Part shown: positions 7,626-15,415 of the stretch, piece by piece | Layout: every line of letters begins with the position of its first letter | How positions within the stretch are numbered: the first letter of the stretch is position 1 | From: Chlorobiota bacterium | Lineage (GTDB): Bacteria; Bacteroidota; Bacteroidia; Flavobacteriales; Flavobacteriaceae | Assembly: GCA_013153605.1 (NCBI GenBank) | Contig: JAADED010000045.1 | Location: forward strand, 1 to 34,496 | Direction: 5' to 3' | DNA: 34,496 nt | Made by a program: the position numbers and the translations under genes | The notes under the pieces: generated by a model | Seen by the model: the letters and a program-made list of their open reading frames with translations, nothing else | The model's database searches: none | Told to the model about the DNA's origin: nothing

Positions 7626-8759
7626 TTAAAAGTCGATTTGAGTGGGATCTTCGACGGCGGTGGCGGATTGGAAGACGAATTTGGTTTGATCGTCCTGGAT
7701 AAAGACCACTATTTCCAAGTCGTCGTATTCTTCGATGTGGGTGCCGGCCAGCGATGCTTGTGCCCGCACTTCGAAAGGCGTACCGTCGGTCACGGTCACT
7801 TGCGTTCCCGCGGGGTCGGGTACCATTTTCATCATCACATTGAAGAAGCGGGTTTCGCCGTTGGAAGTGGCGTTGCCCGTGGTTTCGCGTTCCACCACCG
7901 CAATGCGCACGCTGTATTGGCCGTCGATATAGGGAGTGCCTTCCACCTTCACTTTCACGATTTGGTTGGTCGTGTCGAGCAAGTACCATGCTTGGAGGTT
8001 GAAAACTCCCGGCAAGGCGTAATGACGATCCAAGTCTTGTTGGAGGGCGTTGGTGTCGAAATGGGTGCCTTCGTCTCCGTCGATAAAGAGGGTGGGCACT
8101 CCGTTGACGCCGTAATAAGCGCGGCGCTCGCCGCCTTCGTCCGTATAATAGGGATCGCCCGAGCCGGGCCAGTTCATTTGATACTTAATCAGATTGTATT
8201 TGCCTCGATTGGCTTGTAAAAAACTTTCGTTGAAATAATTGGTGTTAAACACGTAACACGGTCCGCATGTGGAACTGGTAAATTCTTCGTACAGGACGAT
8301 ATGTTGCACCGCGTTGGATGCGGCCAGCATGGTTTTGGTGCGTTCGTTGTTGGAGGGGTTGGCATCTTGGTCTTTTCCGTTGACTTTCGAAATCCATACC
8401 CGTATCTCGTGATTGCCCGTAGTGGAGGCGGTGTAGCTGTCGGAGTGGATGAATTCATAGATCCCGAAACGGCCGATATTCAGGTTATCGAAGGTGGCCG
8501 TATGTTCGGGACCCGATCCTTCGACCCATTTGATTTCGAGGCTGGTAATGGGCGTATCGGTGAAATTTTGCACTTTTCCCTTTACGGGTACGGCTTGTCC
8601 CCTCACGATCAGGAAAGGCATATCTATGCGCATAAGTACCGCATCGGGTAATTCTTCGGGTTCGGGTTCCGGTTCATCCGGGTTGACGGGTGCCGGTTTC
8701 TTACATGAAAACATCCCCAGCACCAAAAGGACGGTGGCGAAGTAAAACCATTTTTTCAT
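7626..8759 (-). CDS. Omp28-type lipoprotein with thioredoxin-like CGPC
   Basis: The 377-residue product is a predicted lipoprotein with lipobox LGMFSC (Cys at residue 19), a Pro/Glu-rich linker (~22-38), a beta-sandwich domain (~40-145) and a thioredoxin-fold domain beginning at LYEEFTSSTCGPC with the redox pair CGPC at 165-168. A cis-proline-like GVNGVPTLFIDGD follows. This order fits the Bacteroidota Omp28-related family, thought to sit in the outer membrane, whose substrates are unknown. Disulphide exchange is inferred from CGPC. The frame opens 12 codons earlier; the ATG at 8759 begins the signal peptide. It is the first gene of a two-lipoprotein operon behind a TATATTTG element at 8784. 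Confidence 0.88.
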   Translation of the reverse strand: MKKWFYFATVLLVLGMFSCKKPAPVNPDEPEPEPEELPDAVLMRIDMPFLIVRGQAVPVKGKVQNFTDTPITSLEIKWVEGSGPEHTATFDNLNIGRFGIYEFIHSDSYTASTTGNHEIRVWISKVNGKDQDANPSNNERTKTMLAASNAVQHIVLYEEFTSSTCGPCYVFNTNYFNESFLQANRGKYNLIKYQMNWPGSGDPYYTDEGGERRAYYGVNGVPTLFIDGDEGTHFDTNALQQDLDRHYALPGVFNLQAWYLLDTTNQIVKVKVEGTPYIDGQYSVRIAVVERETTGNATSNGETRFFNVMMKMVPDPAGTQVTVTDGTPFEVRAQASLAGTHIEEYDDLEIVVFIQDDQTKFVFQSATAVEDPTQIDF

Positions 8760-8783
8760 CGGTAGGTAAGTTTGATTACTTTT

Positions 8784-8791
8784 CAAATATA
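8784..8791 (-). promoter_or_regulatory. Promoter -7 element (TATATTTG) of the Omp28-type operon
   Basis: The minus strand reads TATATTTG 24 bp upstream of the ATG at 8759. No TTG is seen at the standard spacing, because that place is occupied by the terminator hairpin of the preceding gene. Confidence 0.5.
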
Positions 8792-8795
8792 CCAA

Positions 8796-8828
8796 TAATA
8801 AATTAAACTTCCCTCCCCGGGAGGGAAG
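8796..8828 (-). terminator. Intrinsic terminator after the Roadblock-like pair
   Basis: The 21-bp near-perfect palindrome CTTCCCTC-ccccg-GAGGGAAG type (8808-8828) can form a stem of at least 8 bp. On the minus strand it is followed by a T-rich stretch (TTTAATTTATTATT). It lies 43 bp after the stop of the 8871-9239 gene. Confidence 0.7.
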
Positions 8829-8870
8829 CCGAAAAGGGTTCAGCCTTTGTCTTCGGGATCGGCCGCCCTA

Positions 8871-9239
8871 TCAGGCGGTCAAGGCTTCTTTAAAGGCTTT
8901 TTGGGCGTTGGGAATGGCAATGTTGAGGAGGATTCCCAAATTCACTTTGGAATCGTCCACGAACATTACCCATTGATAATCGTCAAAGATCAATACTACA
9001 ACCAAACCTCCGTCCACTTTAAGGAGGTAATAATCTTTTAAAGTCGGAAATCCCGCTCCGTCAAGGGCCTTTTTAATATAAGTGGTTACTTGATCGAACA
9101 AGGCCGAAGCTTGGGGGTTGGAGTTGTACCCTACCAACGGAGTTCCTACACCGCTGGGATAAATGTCGGTGGAGACCAGGGCATCACCCAAGTCGTTTCT
9201 CAACACTTCGATGGCTTTTTGTAGTTTTTTGATGTCCAT
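8871..9239 (-). CDS. Roadblock/LC7-like small protein (putative)
   Basis: The 122-residue product has no signal or membrane helix. It reads as helix (LQKAIEVLRNDLG), strand (DALVSTDIY), strand (GTPLVGYNS), long helix (ASALFDQVTTYIKKAL), three strands (DYYLLKVDGG, LVVVLIFDD, YQWVMFVDD) and a closing helix (LGILLNIAIPNAQKAFKEAL). That order and the ~120-residue length are those of Roadblock/LC7 (MglB-type) proteins, which dimerise and often regulate small GTPases. The assignment is by predicted topology, not by a diagnostic motif. It follows the 9244-9984 gene by 4 bp and ends at a strong terminator, so the two form a closed operon. No GTPase gene is nearby. Confidence 0.6.
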   Translation of the reverse strand: MDIKKLQKAIEVLRNDLGDALVSTDIYPSGVGTPLVGYNSNPQASALFDQVTTYIKKALDGAGFPTLKDYYLLKVDGGLVVVLIFDDYQWVMFVDDSKVNLGILLNIAIPNAQKAFKEALTA

Positions 9240-9243
9240 ATTT

Positions 9244-9984
9244 TTAAAGTTTTAATTTGTCCAGGTGATTTAAAAATTCTCGTACGCGAGGATGAATGAT
9301 GGTGAGGGCCGTACCTTTATTTATATAATCGGCTTCAAGAAATACGAATACGGCATATTGGCTCCCGAAAGAAATGTCTAACGCATAAGGACCGAAATGA
9401 AATAGGGCAAAATCGCTTACCCTGATATGCGGATTATCTTTCAAGAGCTTAATTAAGCCTTTAATTTTGGCATTGTGATATTTCATGTTTTGAAAAAGAG
9501 GAATACGAGTAATATGGGATAAAATCTGTTGGGTCTTTAAATCGTAAAGGAGCATGGCCGAAATAGGGTGATGAATGAGTTTTTCTATTTCTTTCACCAA
9601 AGAATTCATGCGAACTTCCACAATGGCCTTATGTCGCGGATCTATAGGTGGACGGGAAATAGGGGACGGAGATTTTTTTGAAGTTATGGGGTTTGTAGGA
9701 GTTGCGTTTTTTTGATTTTGATTTTTTCCGGCGGAGAGAGTGGAAGAAGTAGTTTTGAAGGGGGCATTGGAACTGATTCCCGGTTTGCGAAGAGAACCGG
9801 AAGAAGGAGCGGGGGCTTTCTTTTTATTAAAATTCAAGGATTGTTCTTTTTTGAGTTCGATTTTCTTTCTTACGGCCGGCTTTTTTACTCCTCCGTTCTT
9901 GAGAGAAGCGGAAGTTGCTTTCCCGTTTTTGCGTGAGACGTCTTGGGACTTAGGATCCCCGAACAAGAGTTTCCACACTTTCAT
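9244..9984 (-). CDS. Basic disordered N-terminus plus Roadblock-like C-terminal domain (putative)
   Basis: I do not recognise the whole protein. Residues 1-~125 of 246 are low-complexity, rich in Lys, Ser, Asn and Pro (for example KKPAVRKKIELKKEQ), and probably disordered and strongly basic. Residues ~125-246 form a compact domain: helix (VRMNSLVKEIEKLIH), strand (SAMLLYDLKTQQILSHI), helix (KYHNAKIKGLIKLLKDN), strands (DFALFHFGPYALDISFG, QYAVFVFLEA) and a final helix (PRVREFLNHLDKL). This again suggests a Roadblock-like fold, and it may pair with the product of the next gene. The DNA is visibly AT-richer than its neighbours. Transcription probably starts at the TACCTTTG promoter at 10033. Confidence 0.6.
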   Translation of the reverse strand: MKVWKLLFGDPKSQDVSRKNGKATSASLKNGGVKKPAVRKKIELKKEQSLNFNKKKAPAPSSGSLRKPGISSNAPFKTTSSTLSAGKNQNQKNATPTNPITSKKSPSPISRPPIDPRHKAIVEVRMNSLVKEIEKLIHHPISAMLLYDLKTQQILSHITRIPLFQNMKYHNAKIKGLIKLLKDNPHIRVSDFALFHFGPYALDISFGSQYAVFVFLEADYINKGTALTIIHPRVREFLNHLDKLKL

Positions 9985-10318
9985 TTTTAAATTGTTTTAT
10001 GCGAGTTAGTTATATTTCCCCCGATTAATCAGCAAAGGTAAAATAAATTTTTTTAGAATTTCAACCATTCCGAAACCTTAACTATTTAATTTTTTTATAT
10101 GATTTTTGTGGGTATAAAGCTAATAAAAAATGTAATTTTTAACAAGCTTTGGGAGTAAAAAAATGAAAAATCAACACCCGTTAATGATTTTTTCAATTTC
10201 TTTAAATTCTTTTCCATCTTTCCTAACATCACTTCCATTTTTTTGTGGGGAAAAATGAACCTCTTCTTATTTCATCCGCTCGAAATATGCTATCTTGCGA
10301 GCAAGAACCATGCCGCCG
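9985..10318. other. AT-rich divergent intergenic region
   Basis: This stretch of ~330 bp separates the minus-strand Roadblock-like pair from plus-strand serC. It is very AT-rich with many A and T runs. It holds the minus promoter at 10033-10064. A TATCTTGC-like element at 10291-10298 may serve serC. A 31-codon ATG frame at 10163-10258 has no support beyond being open. I see no RNA gene or riboswitch. Confidence 0.6.
10033..10064 (-). promoter_or_regulatory. Promoter of the Roadblock-like operon
   Basis: On the minus strand TTG (10064-10062), a 21-bp spacer and TACCTTTG (10040-10033) match the Bacteroidota TTG-N17-23-TAnnTTTG pattern. The -7 element ends 49 bp upstream of the ATG at 9984. Confidence 0.6.
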
Positions 10319-11386
10319 ATGAAAATCAAAAAGCATAATTTTTACGCCGGACCCAGCATTTTGCCCCAACCGGTTTACGATCAGGCCAAAGCGGCCATCG
10401 ACGATTTTGCCGGAACGGGGGTTTCTTTACTCTCCATCTCCCACCGGAGCAAGGAATTTACGGAAGTGATGGAAGAGGCTCGGTTATTGGTCCGAGAATT
10501 GCTCGGCTTGGACGAGGATTTCGAAGTGCTCTTCCTTCAAGGAGGAGCCAGTATGCAATTTTTTCTCATCCCTCTCAACTTGCTTCGTACCCGGGCCGCT
10601 TATTTGGATACCGGCCGTTGGGCCGCCCGCGCCATCGAGGAGGCCTCCTACGTGGGAGAGGTTTCCGTGGCGGCTTCGTCCAAAGACGGAGGATACCGCT
10701 ACATTCCCGAAGATTATGAAATACCCTCCGACGCCGATTACTTCCATATTACGACCAACAATACCATTTACGGCACCCAAATGCACCGAATTCCGGATTC
10801 GCCCGTCCCTCTGGTGGCGGACATGAGTTCTGATATATTCAGTCGGGTGATGGATTTCAATCGGTTCGGCCTCATTTATGCCGGCGCTCAAAAGAACATG
10901 GGCCCGGCCGGCACCGTAATGGTGGCGGTCCGCAAATCTTTGTTGGGCAAAACGGGACGCCGATTGGCTCCCATGACCGATTACGCCGTGCATATCGCCA
11001 AAAAGAGCATGTTCAATACGCCGCCGGTATTTGCCGTATATGCCTCCATGCTCACCCTCCGGTGGGTAAAAGAACAAGGGGGAGTGGCCGCCATGGAAGA
11101 GCGAAATCGCCGGAAAAGCGCCCTTTTGTATGAAGAATTGGACCGCAATCCCCTTTTCCGGGCTTTTGTGGAACCTCCCTATCGAAGCATGATGAACGTT
11201 ACTTTCGATTTGACCGAACCCGCCCTTCGCGAACGATTCGACCGCATGTGGCAAGAGGCCGACATCGTAGGCCTTAAGGGGCACCGCAGTGTGGGAGGAT
11301 ACAGGGCATCTTTATACAATGCTTTGCCCTTGGAGAGCGTGCAAGTGTTGGTGGACGTCATGCGCGAGCTGGAACGTACGGCATAA
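10319..11386 (+). CDS. serC: Phosphoserine aminotransferase
   Basis: SerC is a PLP-dependent class V aminotransferase converting 3-phosphohydroxypyruvate and glutamate to O-phosphoserine in serine synthesis; it can also act in vitamin B6 synthesis. The 355-residue product opens with the family signature KKHNFYAGPSILP. It has the GGAS phosphate-binding turn (FLQGGASMQF), TTNNTIYGTQ, DMSSDIFSR with the pyridine-N aspartate, and the PLP lysine at about 192 in YAGAQKNMGPAG. It ends with VGGYRASLYNALPLESVQVL. I chose the ATG at 10319; an ATG at 10310 and a TTG at 10295 extend the frame but precede the family start. The next step upstream in the pathway, serA, is at 23.5 kb on the other strand. Confidence 0.96.
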   Translation: MKIKKHNFYAGPSILPQPVYDQAKAAIDDFAGTGVSLLSISHRSKEFTEVMEEARLLVRELLGLDEDFEVLFLQGGASMQFFLIPLNLLRTRAAYLDTGRWAARAIEEASYVGEVSVAASSKDGGYRYIPEDYEIPSDADYFHITTNNTIYGTQMHRIPDSPVPLVADMSSDIFSRVMDFNRFGLIYAGAQKNMGPAGTVMVAVRKSLLGKTGRRLAPMTDYAVHIAKKSMFNTPPVFAVYASMLTLRWVKEQGGVAAMEERNRRKSALLYEELDRNPLFRAFVEPPYRSMMNVTFDLTEPALRERFDRMWQEADIVGLKGHRSVGGYRASLYNALPLESVQVLVDVMRELERTA

Positions 11387-11411
11387 AACCCCCCTCGGAG
11401 GAGCACTGCCG

Positions 11412-11438
11412 TTGGACGGGAATTTTGATTTAACTTTG
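11412..11438 (+). promoter_or_regulatory. pheS-arcC promoter
   Basis: TTG (11412-11414), a 16-bp spacer and TAACTTTG (11431-11438) resemble the Bacteroidota promoter, ending 20 bp upstream of the pheS ATG. The spacer is one base below the common range. Confidence 0.5.
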
Positions 11439-11458
11439 TAAGCCCAGTTTTTAAAAAG

Positions 11459-12478
11459 ATGATTGAGGACATCGAAAAATATTTGGAAGAGGTGCGGCAA
11501 TTCCAAACCGCCGACGGGGAGGAATTGGAAAAATTCCGCATTCGCTTTGCCGGCAAGAAGGGCATCCTCAACGAGCTGTTCGCTCGGTTTAAGCAGGTGC
11601 CCAAGGAAGACAAGCCGCGCTACGGAAAATTGCTCAACGAATTAAAAAAAGCGGTGGAGGATAAAGTGCGTTCCCTCCGCGAAGAATTGGCGCGGGCTTC
11701 GGCCCGGGCGGGGAGCGGCGAAGATCTCACCAAACCCGGATACCCGTATCCGTTGGGTGCCCGCCATCCGTTGAGCATCACCAAAAACCGGATCATCGAC
11801 ATTTTCAAACGCATCGGCTTCAACGTCTCCGAAGGACCCGAAATCGAAGACGACTGGCATAACTTTACCGCCCTCAATTTGCCCGAATATCATCCCGCGC
11901 GGGATATGCAGGATACGTTTTTCATACGCCGCAATCCCGATTGGTTGTTGCGTACCCACACTTCGTCGGTGCAAATCCGGTATATGGAAAAGCACAAGCC
12001 GCCCATACGTACCATTTCGCCCGGTCGCGTTTATCGCAACGAAGATATCAGCACCCGTTCCCACATCCAATTTCACCAAATCGAAGGGTTGTATGTGGAC
12101 GAAGGGGTTTCGTTCGCCGATCTGAAACATACCATTCTTTTCTTTACCAAAGAATTGTTCGGCAAATCCAAAATTCGTTTTCGCCCTTCCTATTTTCCTT
12201 TTACGGAGCCCAGTGCCGAAGTGGACGTGTATTGGGGATTGAAAACCGAGCACGACTACCGGATTACCAAGGGTACGGGGTGGCTCGAAATCATGGGAGC
12301 CGGCATGGTGGATCCCAATGTGTTGGAAAACATGCAAATCGATTCGCAAAAATATACCGGCTTCGCTTTCGGACTGGGGATCGAACGGATTGCCATGTTG
12401 CTGTTCGGCATTCCCGACATCCGGATGTATTACGAGAACGATCTTCGCCTTTTGGAACAATTTAAGTCGGTCTTATGA
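11459..12478 (+). CDS. pheS: Phenylalanyl-tRNA synthetase alpha subunit
   Basis: PheS is the catalytic alpha subunit of the alpha2beta2 enzyme that charges tRNA-Phe. The 339-residue length is typical. The N-terminal ~90 residues form the coiled-coil tRNA-binding arm (VRQFQTADGEELEKFRIRFAGKKG). The class II core starts at HPLSITKNRIIDIFKRIGF. It includes motif 2 (SPGRVYRNEDISTRSHIQFHQIEGL region, the catalytic Arg within GRVYR) and motif 3 (GFAFGLGIERIAMLLFGI). The beta-subunit gene pheT is not adjacent and not in the window. The stop overlaps the ATG of the carbamate kinase gene by 4 bp (ATGA), so the two are translationally coupled. Confidence 0.97.
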   Translation: MIEDIEKYLEEVRQFQTADGEELEKFRIRFAGKKGILNELFARFKQVPKEDKPRYGKLLNELKKAVEDKVRSLREELARASARAGSGEDLTKPGYPYPLGARHPLSITKNRIIDIFKRIGFNVSEGPEIEDDWHNFTALNLPEYHPARDMQDTFFIRRNPDWLLRTHTSSVQIRYMEKHKPPIRTISPGRVYRNEDISTRSHIQFHQIEGLYVDEGVSFADLKHTILFFTKELFGKSKIRFRPSYFPFTEPSAEVDVYWGLKTEHDYRITKGTGWLEIMGAGMVDPNVLENMQIDSQKYTGFAFGLGIERIAMLLFGIPDIRMYYENDLRLLEQFKSVL

Positions 12479-13413
12479 GCGGCACGTACGTGGTGGCATT
12501 GGGCGGTAATGCTTTGATGCCGCCCGGCGGCGGAAGTTCGGCCGAAGACATGGCCCGGGCCGTTCGCCGTGCATTGGAGGCAGTGTTTGATTTCGTCCCT
12601 TCGGATGCGCGGTTGATTATCACCCACGGCAACGGTCCCCAAGTGGGCAATTTGTTGCTTAAAGACGATGCGGGAGCGTCCCGCTACGGTACGCCTTCTT
12701 ACCCCCTGGATATGTTGGTGGCCCAAACCCAAGGGGAAATAGGGTATTTGATCGAACGCGAGTTGCGCAACCTGTTGGCCCGGCGGGGCATTAGGCGGGA
12801 AGCCGCCACGCTGGTGACCATGATCGGAGTGGATGCCTCGGACCCGGGATTCGCCGATCCCCAAAAACGGGTGGGGCCCATGTATGATGCCGGGGAAGCC
12901 CGCCGCCTTTCCCAGGAAAAAGGATGGCGCATGGCGGCCGAACAAAAAGGAGGCCGTTCGGGCTATCGGCGGGTGGTGGCTTCGCCCGAGCCCAAGGAGC
13001 TGGTCAATAAAGCGGCGCTCAAAGCCCTGGTGGATTCGGGATTTATCGTGACGGCCGTAGGAGGAGGAGGCATTCCCGTGGTTCGTAAAAACGGGCGGTG
13101 GGAGCCCGTGGAAGCCGTGATCGACAAGGATTTGGCATCGGCGCTGGTGGCCGCCGAAGCGGATGCCGACGCATTGATTATCCTCACCGACGTGCCCCGC
13201 GTGTACCGCAATTACGGCAAGCCGGGACAAATCCCGCTGGATCGCCTTTCACCCGAGGAGGCCGAACGTTTGGGACGCGAAGGGGAATTCGGCAAAGGAA
13301 ATATGTGGCCTAAAGTGCGCGCCGCCGTCCGGTTTGCCCGCGCCACGGGCCGCACGGCTCGCATCACCGATTTCGAGGGTTTGAAATCGGGCGGGGGAAC
13401 CGTAATCGGTTGA
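12475..13413 (+). CDS. arcC: Carbamate kinase
   Basis: The product belongs to the amino-acid kinase fold and matches carbamate kinase, which makes ATP from carbamoyl phosphate and ADP. The 312 residues carry VVALGGNALMPPGG at the N-terminus, the nucleotide/phosphate loop IITHGNGPQVGNLLL, AVGGGGIPVV in the middle, DKDLASALVA, and the C-terminal GNMWPKVRAAVRFA. Partner genes of arginine deiminase or allantoin catabolism (arcA, arcB) are not in the window. It is instead coupled to pheS by a 4-bp overlap, so its metabolic source of carbamoyl phosphate cannot be told. It converges on rsmI with only 2 bp between the stops. Confidence 0.93.
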   Translation: MSGTYVVALGGNALMPPGGGSSAEDMARAVRRALEAVFDFVPSDARLIITHGNGPQVGNLLLKDDAGASRYGTPSYPLDMLVAQTQGEIGYLIERELRNLLARRGIRREAATLVTMIGVDASDPGFADPQKRVGPMYDAGEARRLSQEKGWRMAAEQKGGRSGYRRVVASPEPKELVNKAALKALVDSGFIVTAVGGGGIPVVRKNGRWEPVEAVIDKDLASALVAAEADADALIILTDVPRVYRNYGKPGQIPLDRLSPEEAERLGREGEFGKGNMWPKVRAAVRFARATGRTARITDFEGLKSGGGTVIG

Positions 13414-13415
13414 AC

Positions 13416-14096
13416 TTATTTTTTGGGCTTTCCGCCCACCACGATCACGATTTCTCCTTTGGGAGGACGGCTTTCGTAATGAGCCGCCAATTCGCTCAAA
13501 GTGCCCCGACGGATTTCTTCGAACTTTTTGGTGAGTTCCCGTACCACGGCGGCCGGGCGATCGGGACCCAAATGGTCGGCCAGTGCATGGAGGGTTTTAA
13601 CCAGGCGGTGGGGCGCTTCGTAAAAAATCATGGTGCGTGTTTCGTCTTCAAGCCGGGTGAGGCGTGTTTGGCGCCCTTTTTTGACCGGCAGGAATCCTTC
13701 GAACACAAACCGTTCCGAGGGGAGGCCCGAAGCCACCAAGGCGGGAATCAAAGCCGTGGGGCCGGGCAATACTTCCACCGGAATGCCGCGGCGCAAAGCT
13801 TCGCGAACCACCAAAAAACCGGGGTCGGAAATGCCGGGAGTTCCCGCATCGGTAATGACCGCTACCCGTTTGCCCGCTTCCAGCATGTCCATCACGCTTT
13901 CCAGCCGTTTGTGTTCGTTATGCTGGTGAAAAGCCGAGACGGGCGTGTCGATGCCGAAATGTTTGAGCAATTTGCCCGATACGCGTGTGTCTTCGGCCAA
14001 AATCACGTCGGCGCCTTCCAGTACTTCAAGGGCTCGAAGGGTGATGTCCTTCAGGTTGCCGATGGGTGTGGGAACGATATATAGTTTGCCGCTCAT
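13416..14096 (-). CDS. rsmI: 16S rRNA (cytidine(1402)-2'-O)-methyltransferase RsmI
   Basis: RsmI is an SAM-dependent enzyme of the tetrapyrrole-methylase fold that 2'-O-methylates C1402 in the decoding centre of 16S rRNA. The 226 residues show the signature start KLYIVPTPIGNLKDIT, LAEDTRVSGKLLKHFGI, the SAM loop VITDAGTPGISDPG, and PGPTALIPALVASGLPSERFVFEGFLP. The length is at the short end of the family, ending soon after the catalytic domain (RPPKGEIVIVVGG). The ATG at 14096 overlaps the stop of the upstream unknown gene by 4 bp. Confidence 0.96.
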   Translation of the reverse strand: MSGKLYIVPTPIGNLKDITLRALEVLEGADVILAEDTRVSGKLLKHFGIDTPVSAFHQHNEHKRLESVMDMLEAGKRVAVITDAGTPGISDPGFLVVREALRRGIPVEVLPGPTALIPALVASGLPSERFVFEGFLPVKKGRQTRLTRLEDETRTMIFYEAPHRLVKTLHALADHLGPDRPAAVVRELTKKFEEIRRGTLSELAAHYESRPPKGEIVIVVGGKPKK

Positions 14097-14680
14097 CTCG
14101 CGTATTTGGCGTGAATCAATTGCAAGAGGCGAAATTCGTATTCATCTTTTCCTTCCCAATCGTAGCGGGATTTGAATTCCCGGACTATATGTAATGCATC
14201 TTCATAGGTGGGGGCTTCTTCCACCCGGGCCGTAAAGGCCGAATATGCCTCTTCGTCGCCGTCGAACAGATGGCGTACGAAAGCGATTTTGTCCGCCAGT
14301 CCGATGTTCAGAGGAGGCAGGCGCCGCGGCGATTTGGGCTCGAACCGGGTGCGGGCCGACCGGCGGTAGGTATCCATATGGCGCTCGAACGTAGGAGGGT
14401 CGGCGGGCGGTTGGGCGATTTCGTCCGTTGAAGGTTCGAACGGAGAAGCGGCGGATTTTTCTTCCGGATTCCGTACCGGTTCCGGGGAGCGAAAAATTTC
14501 TTCCCATCCTTCGTCGCCTTGAGCGGAAAGGTAGCGGTATGCGGCGATTTTGCGGTACAAATCGTCGAATTTTTCCAGGGCCTTTTCAAAGGATTCGTCT
14601 CCTTTGGCATAGAGCAAATCCTTGGCCGCCAGAATGATTTCGGCTCTAAGAATGTTTCGGATTTCTTCTTTGCGGTCCAT
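14093..14680 (-). CDS. Conserved Bacteroidota protein of unknown function
   Basis: No function is known to me. The 195-residue protein is soluble and charged. The N-terminal ~50 residues are helical (AEIILAAKDLLYAKGDESFEKALEKF). The middle (~65-125) is Pro/Glu-rich and probably disordered. The C-terminal ~70 residues form the recognisable part: PLNIGLADKIAFVRHLFDG, a helix, then YDWEGKDEYEFRLLQLI. I have seen this LNxxDxIAFxxxLF...W.GK.EYE pattern in Bacteroidota proteins encoded near rsmI/tdk. The frame opens 6 codons earlier at 14698; the ATG at 14680 gives a cleaner start. It is coupled to rsmI by a 4-bp overlap. Confidence 0.8.
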   Translation of the reverse strand: MDRKEEIRNILRAEIILAAKDLLYAKGDESFEKALEKFDDLYRKIAAYRYLSAQGDEGWEEIFRSPEPVRNPEEKSAASPFEPSTDEIAQPPADPPTFERHMDTYRRSARTRFEPKSPRRLPPLNIGLADKIAFVRHLFDGDEEAYSAFTARVEEAPTYEDALHIVREFKSRYDWEGKDEYEFRLLQLIHAKYAR

Positions 14681-14818
14681 GATTCGATTTTTCAACAACG
14701 GAAACCCAAACCGAGGCTCCCACCCGATTTTTTCTTACTTTTATCCCGGTCGGGGGGCGCGACGTTCCGCCGGCAATTTACGAATTAGAAACGGAATCAA
14801 CCCTTAAAATATTTCTCT

Positions 14819-15415
14819 ATGTTTTTGGAAATTCCCGTGAATTTACACGACAATCTGGGGTGGATCGAGGTAATTACCGGTTCCATGTTTTCGGGTAAAA
14901 CCGAAGAATTGATCCGCCGCCTCAAGCGGGCGCAAATCGCGCGTCAGAAGGTGCAAATATTTAAACCGGCCGTGGATAATCGTTACGACCAATCCAAAGT
15001 GGTATCCCACGATGCCAATTCCATCCCTTCCACGGTGGTGCGGCGCGCGAGAGAAATTTTGGATTTGGTGGACATGGACCAAACCAGGGTCATCGGCATA
15101 GACGAAGCCCAATTTTTTGATGACGACATCGTGGATGTGTGCAATACCTTGGCCGATAACGGGAAGCGGGTGATTGTGGCCGGTCTGGACATGGATTACC
15201 GCGGAAAGCCCTTCGGACCCATGCCCTATTTGATGGCCGTGGCCGAATATGTGACCAAAGTGCACGCCATATGTGTGGAAACCGGCAACCTGGCCCATTA
15301 CAGCTATCGCAAGACCGATGACGAAGATTTGATCGTGGTGGGCGAAAAAGACGTGTACGTGCCGCTGAGCCGGGCGGCGTTTGTCAGACGCATGAAAAAA
15401 CAAAAAGTCCGCTGA
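14819..15415 (+). CDS. tdk: Thymidine kinase (type II), zinc-site cysteines largely missing
   Basis: Type II thymidine kinase phosphorylates thymidine to dTMP in nucleotide salvage. The 198 residues show the P-loop GSMFSGKT at 21-28, [14 protein letters not shown] as Walker [18 protein letters not shown], and the lasso-region tyrosine in [11 protein letters not shown]. Most members carry four zinc-binding cysteines (CxxC and C-R-x-C). Here the first pair reads CVET and the second PLSRAAF, so at most one Cys remains and the structural zinc site appears lost. The stop overlaps the alr ATG by one base (TGATG), coupling the two genes. Confidence 0.95.
   Translation: MFLEIPVNLHDNLGWIEVITGSMFSGKTEELIRRLKRAQIARQKVQIFKPAVDNRYDQSKVVSHDANSIPSTVVRRAREILDLVDMDQTRVIGIDEAQFFDDDIVDVCNTLADNGKRVIVAGLDMDYRGKPFGPMPYLMAVAEYVTKVHAICVETGNLAHYSYRKTDDEDLIVVGEKDVYVPLSRAAFVRRMKKQKVR

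Noticed and set aside
10163-10258. 31-codon ATG frame in the AT-rich gap before serC
   Set aside because: No ribosome-binding or promoter context, no hydrophobic or conserved pattern beyond Ser/Phe runs from T-rich DNA; treated as chance.
10295-10318. N-terminal extension of serC from a TTG at 10295
   Set aside because: The family starts at the KKHNFYAGPS segment; the extension overlaps a promoter-like TATCTTGC and adds no conserved residues.
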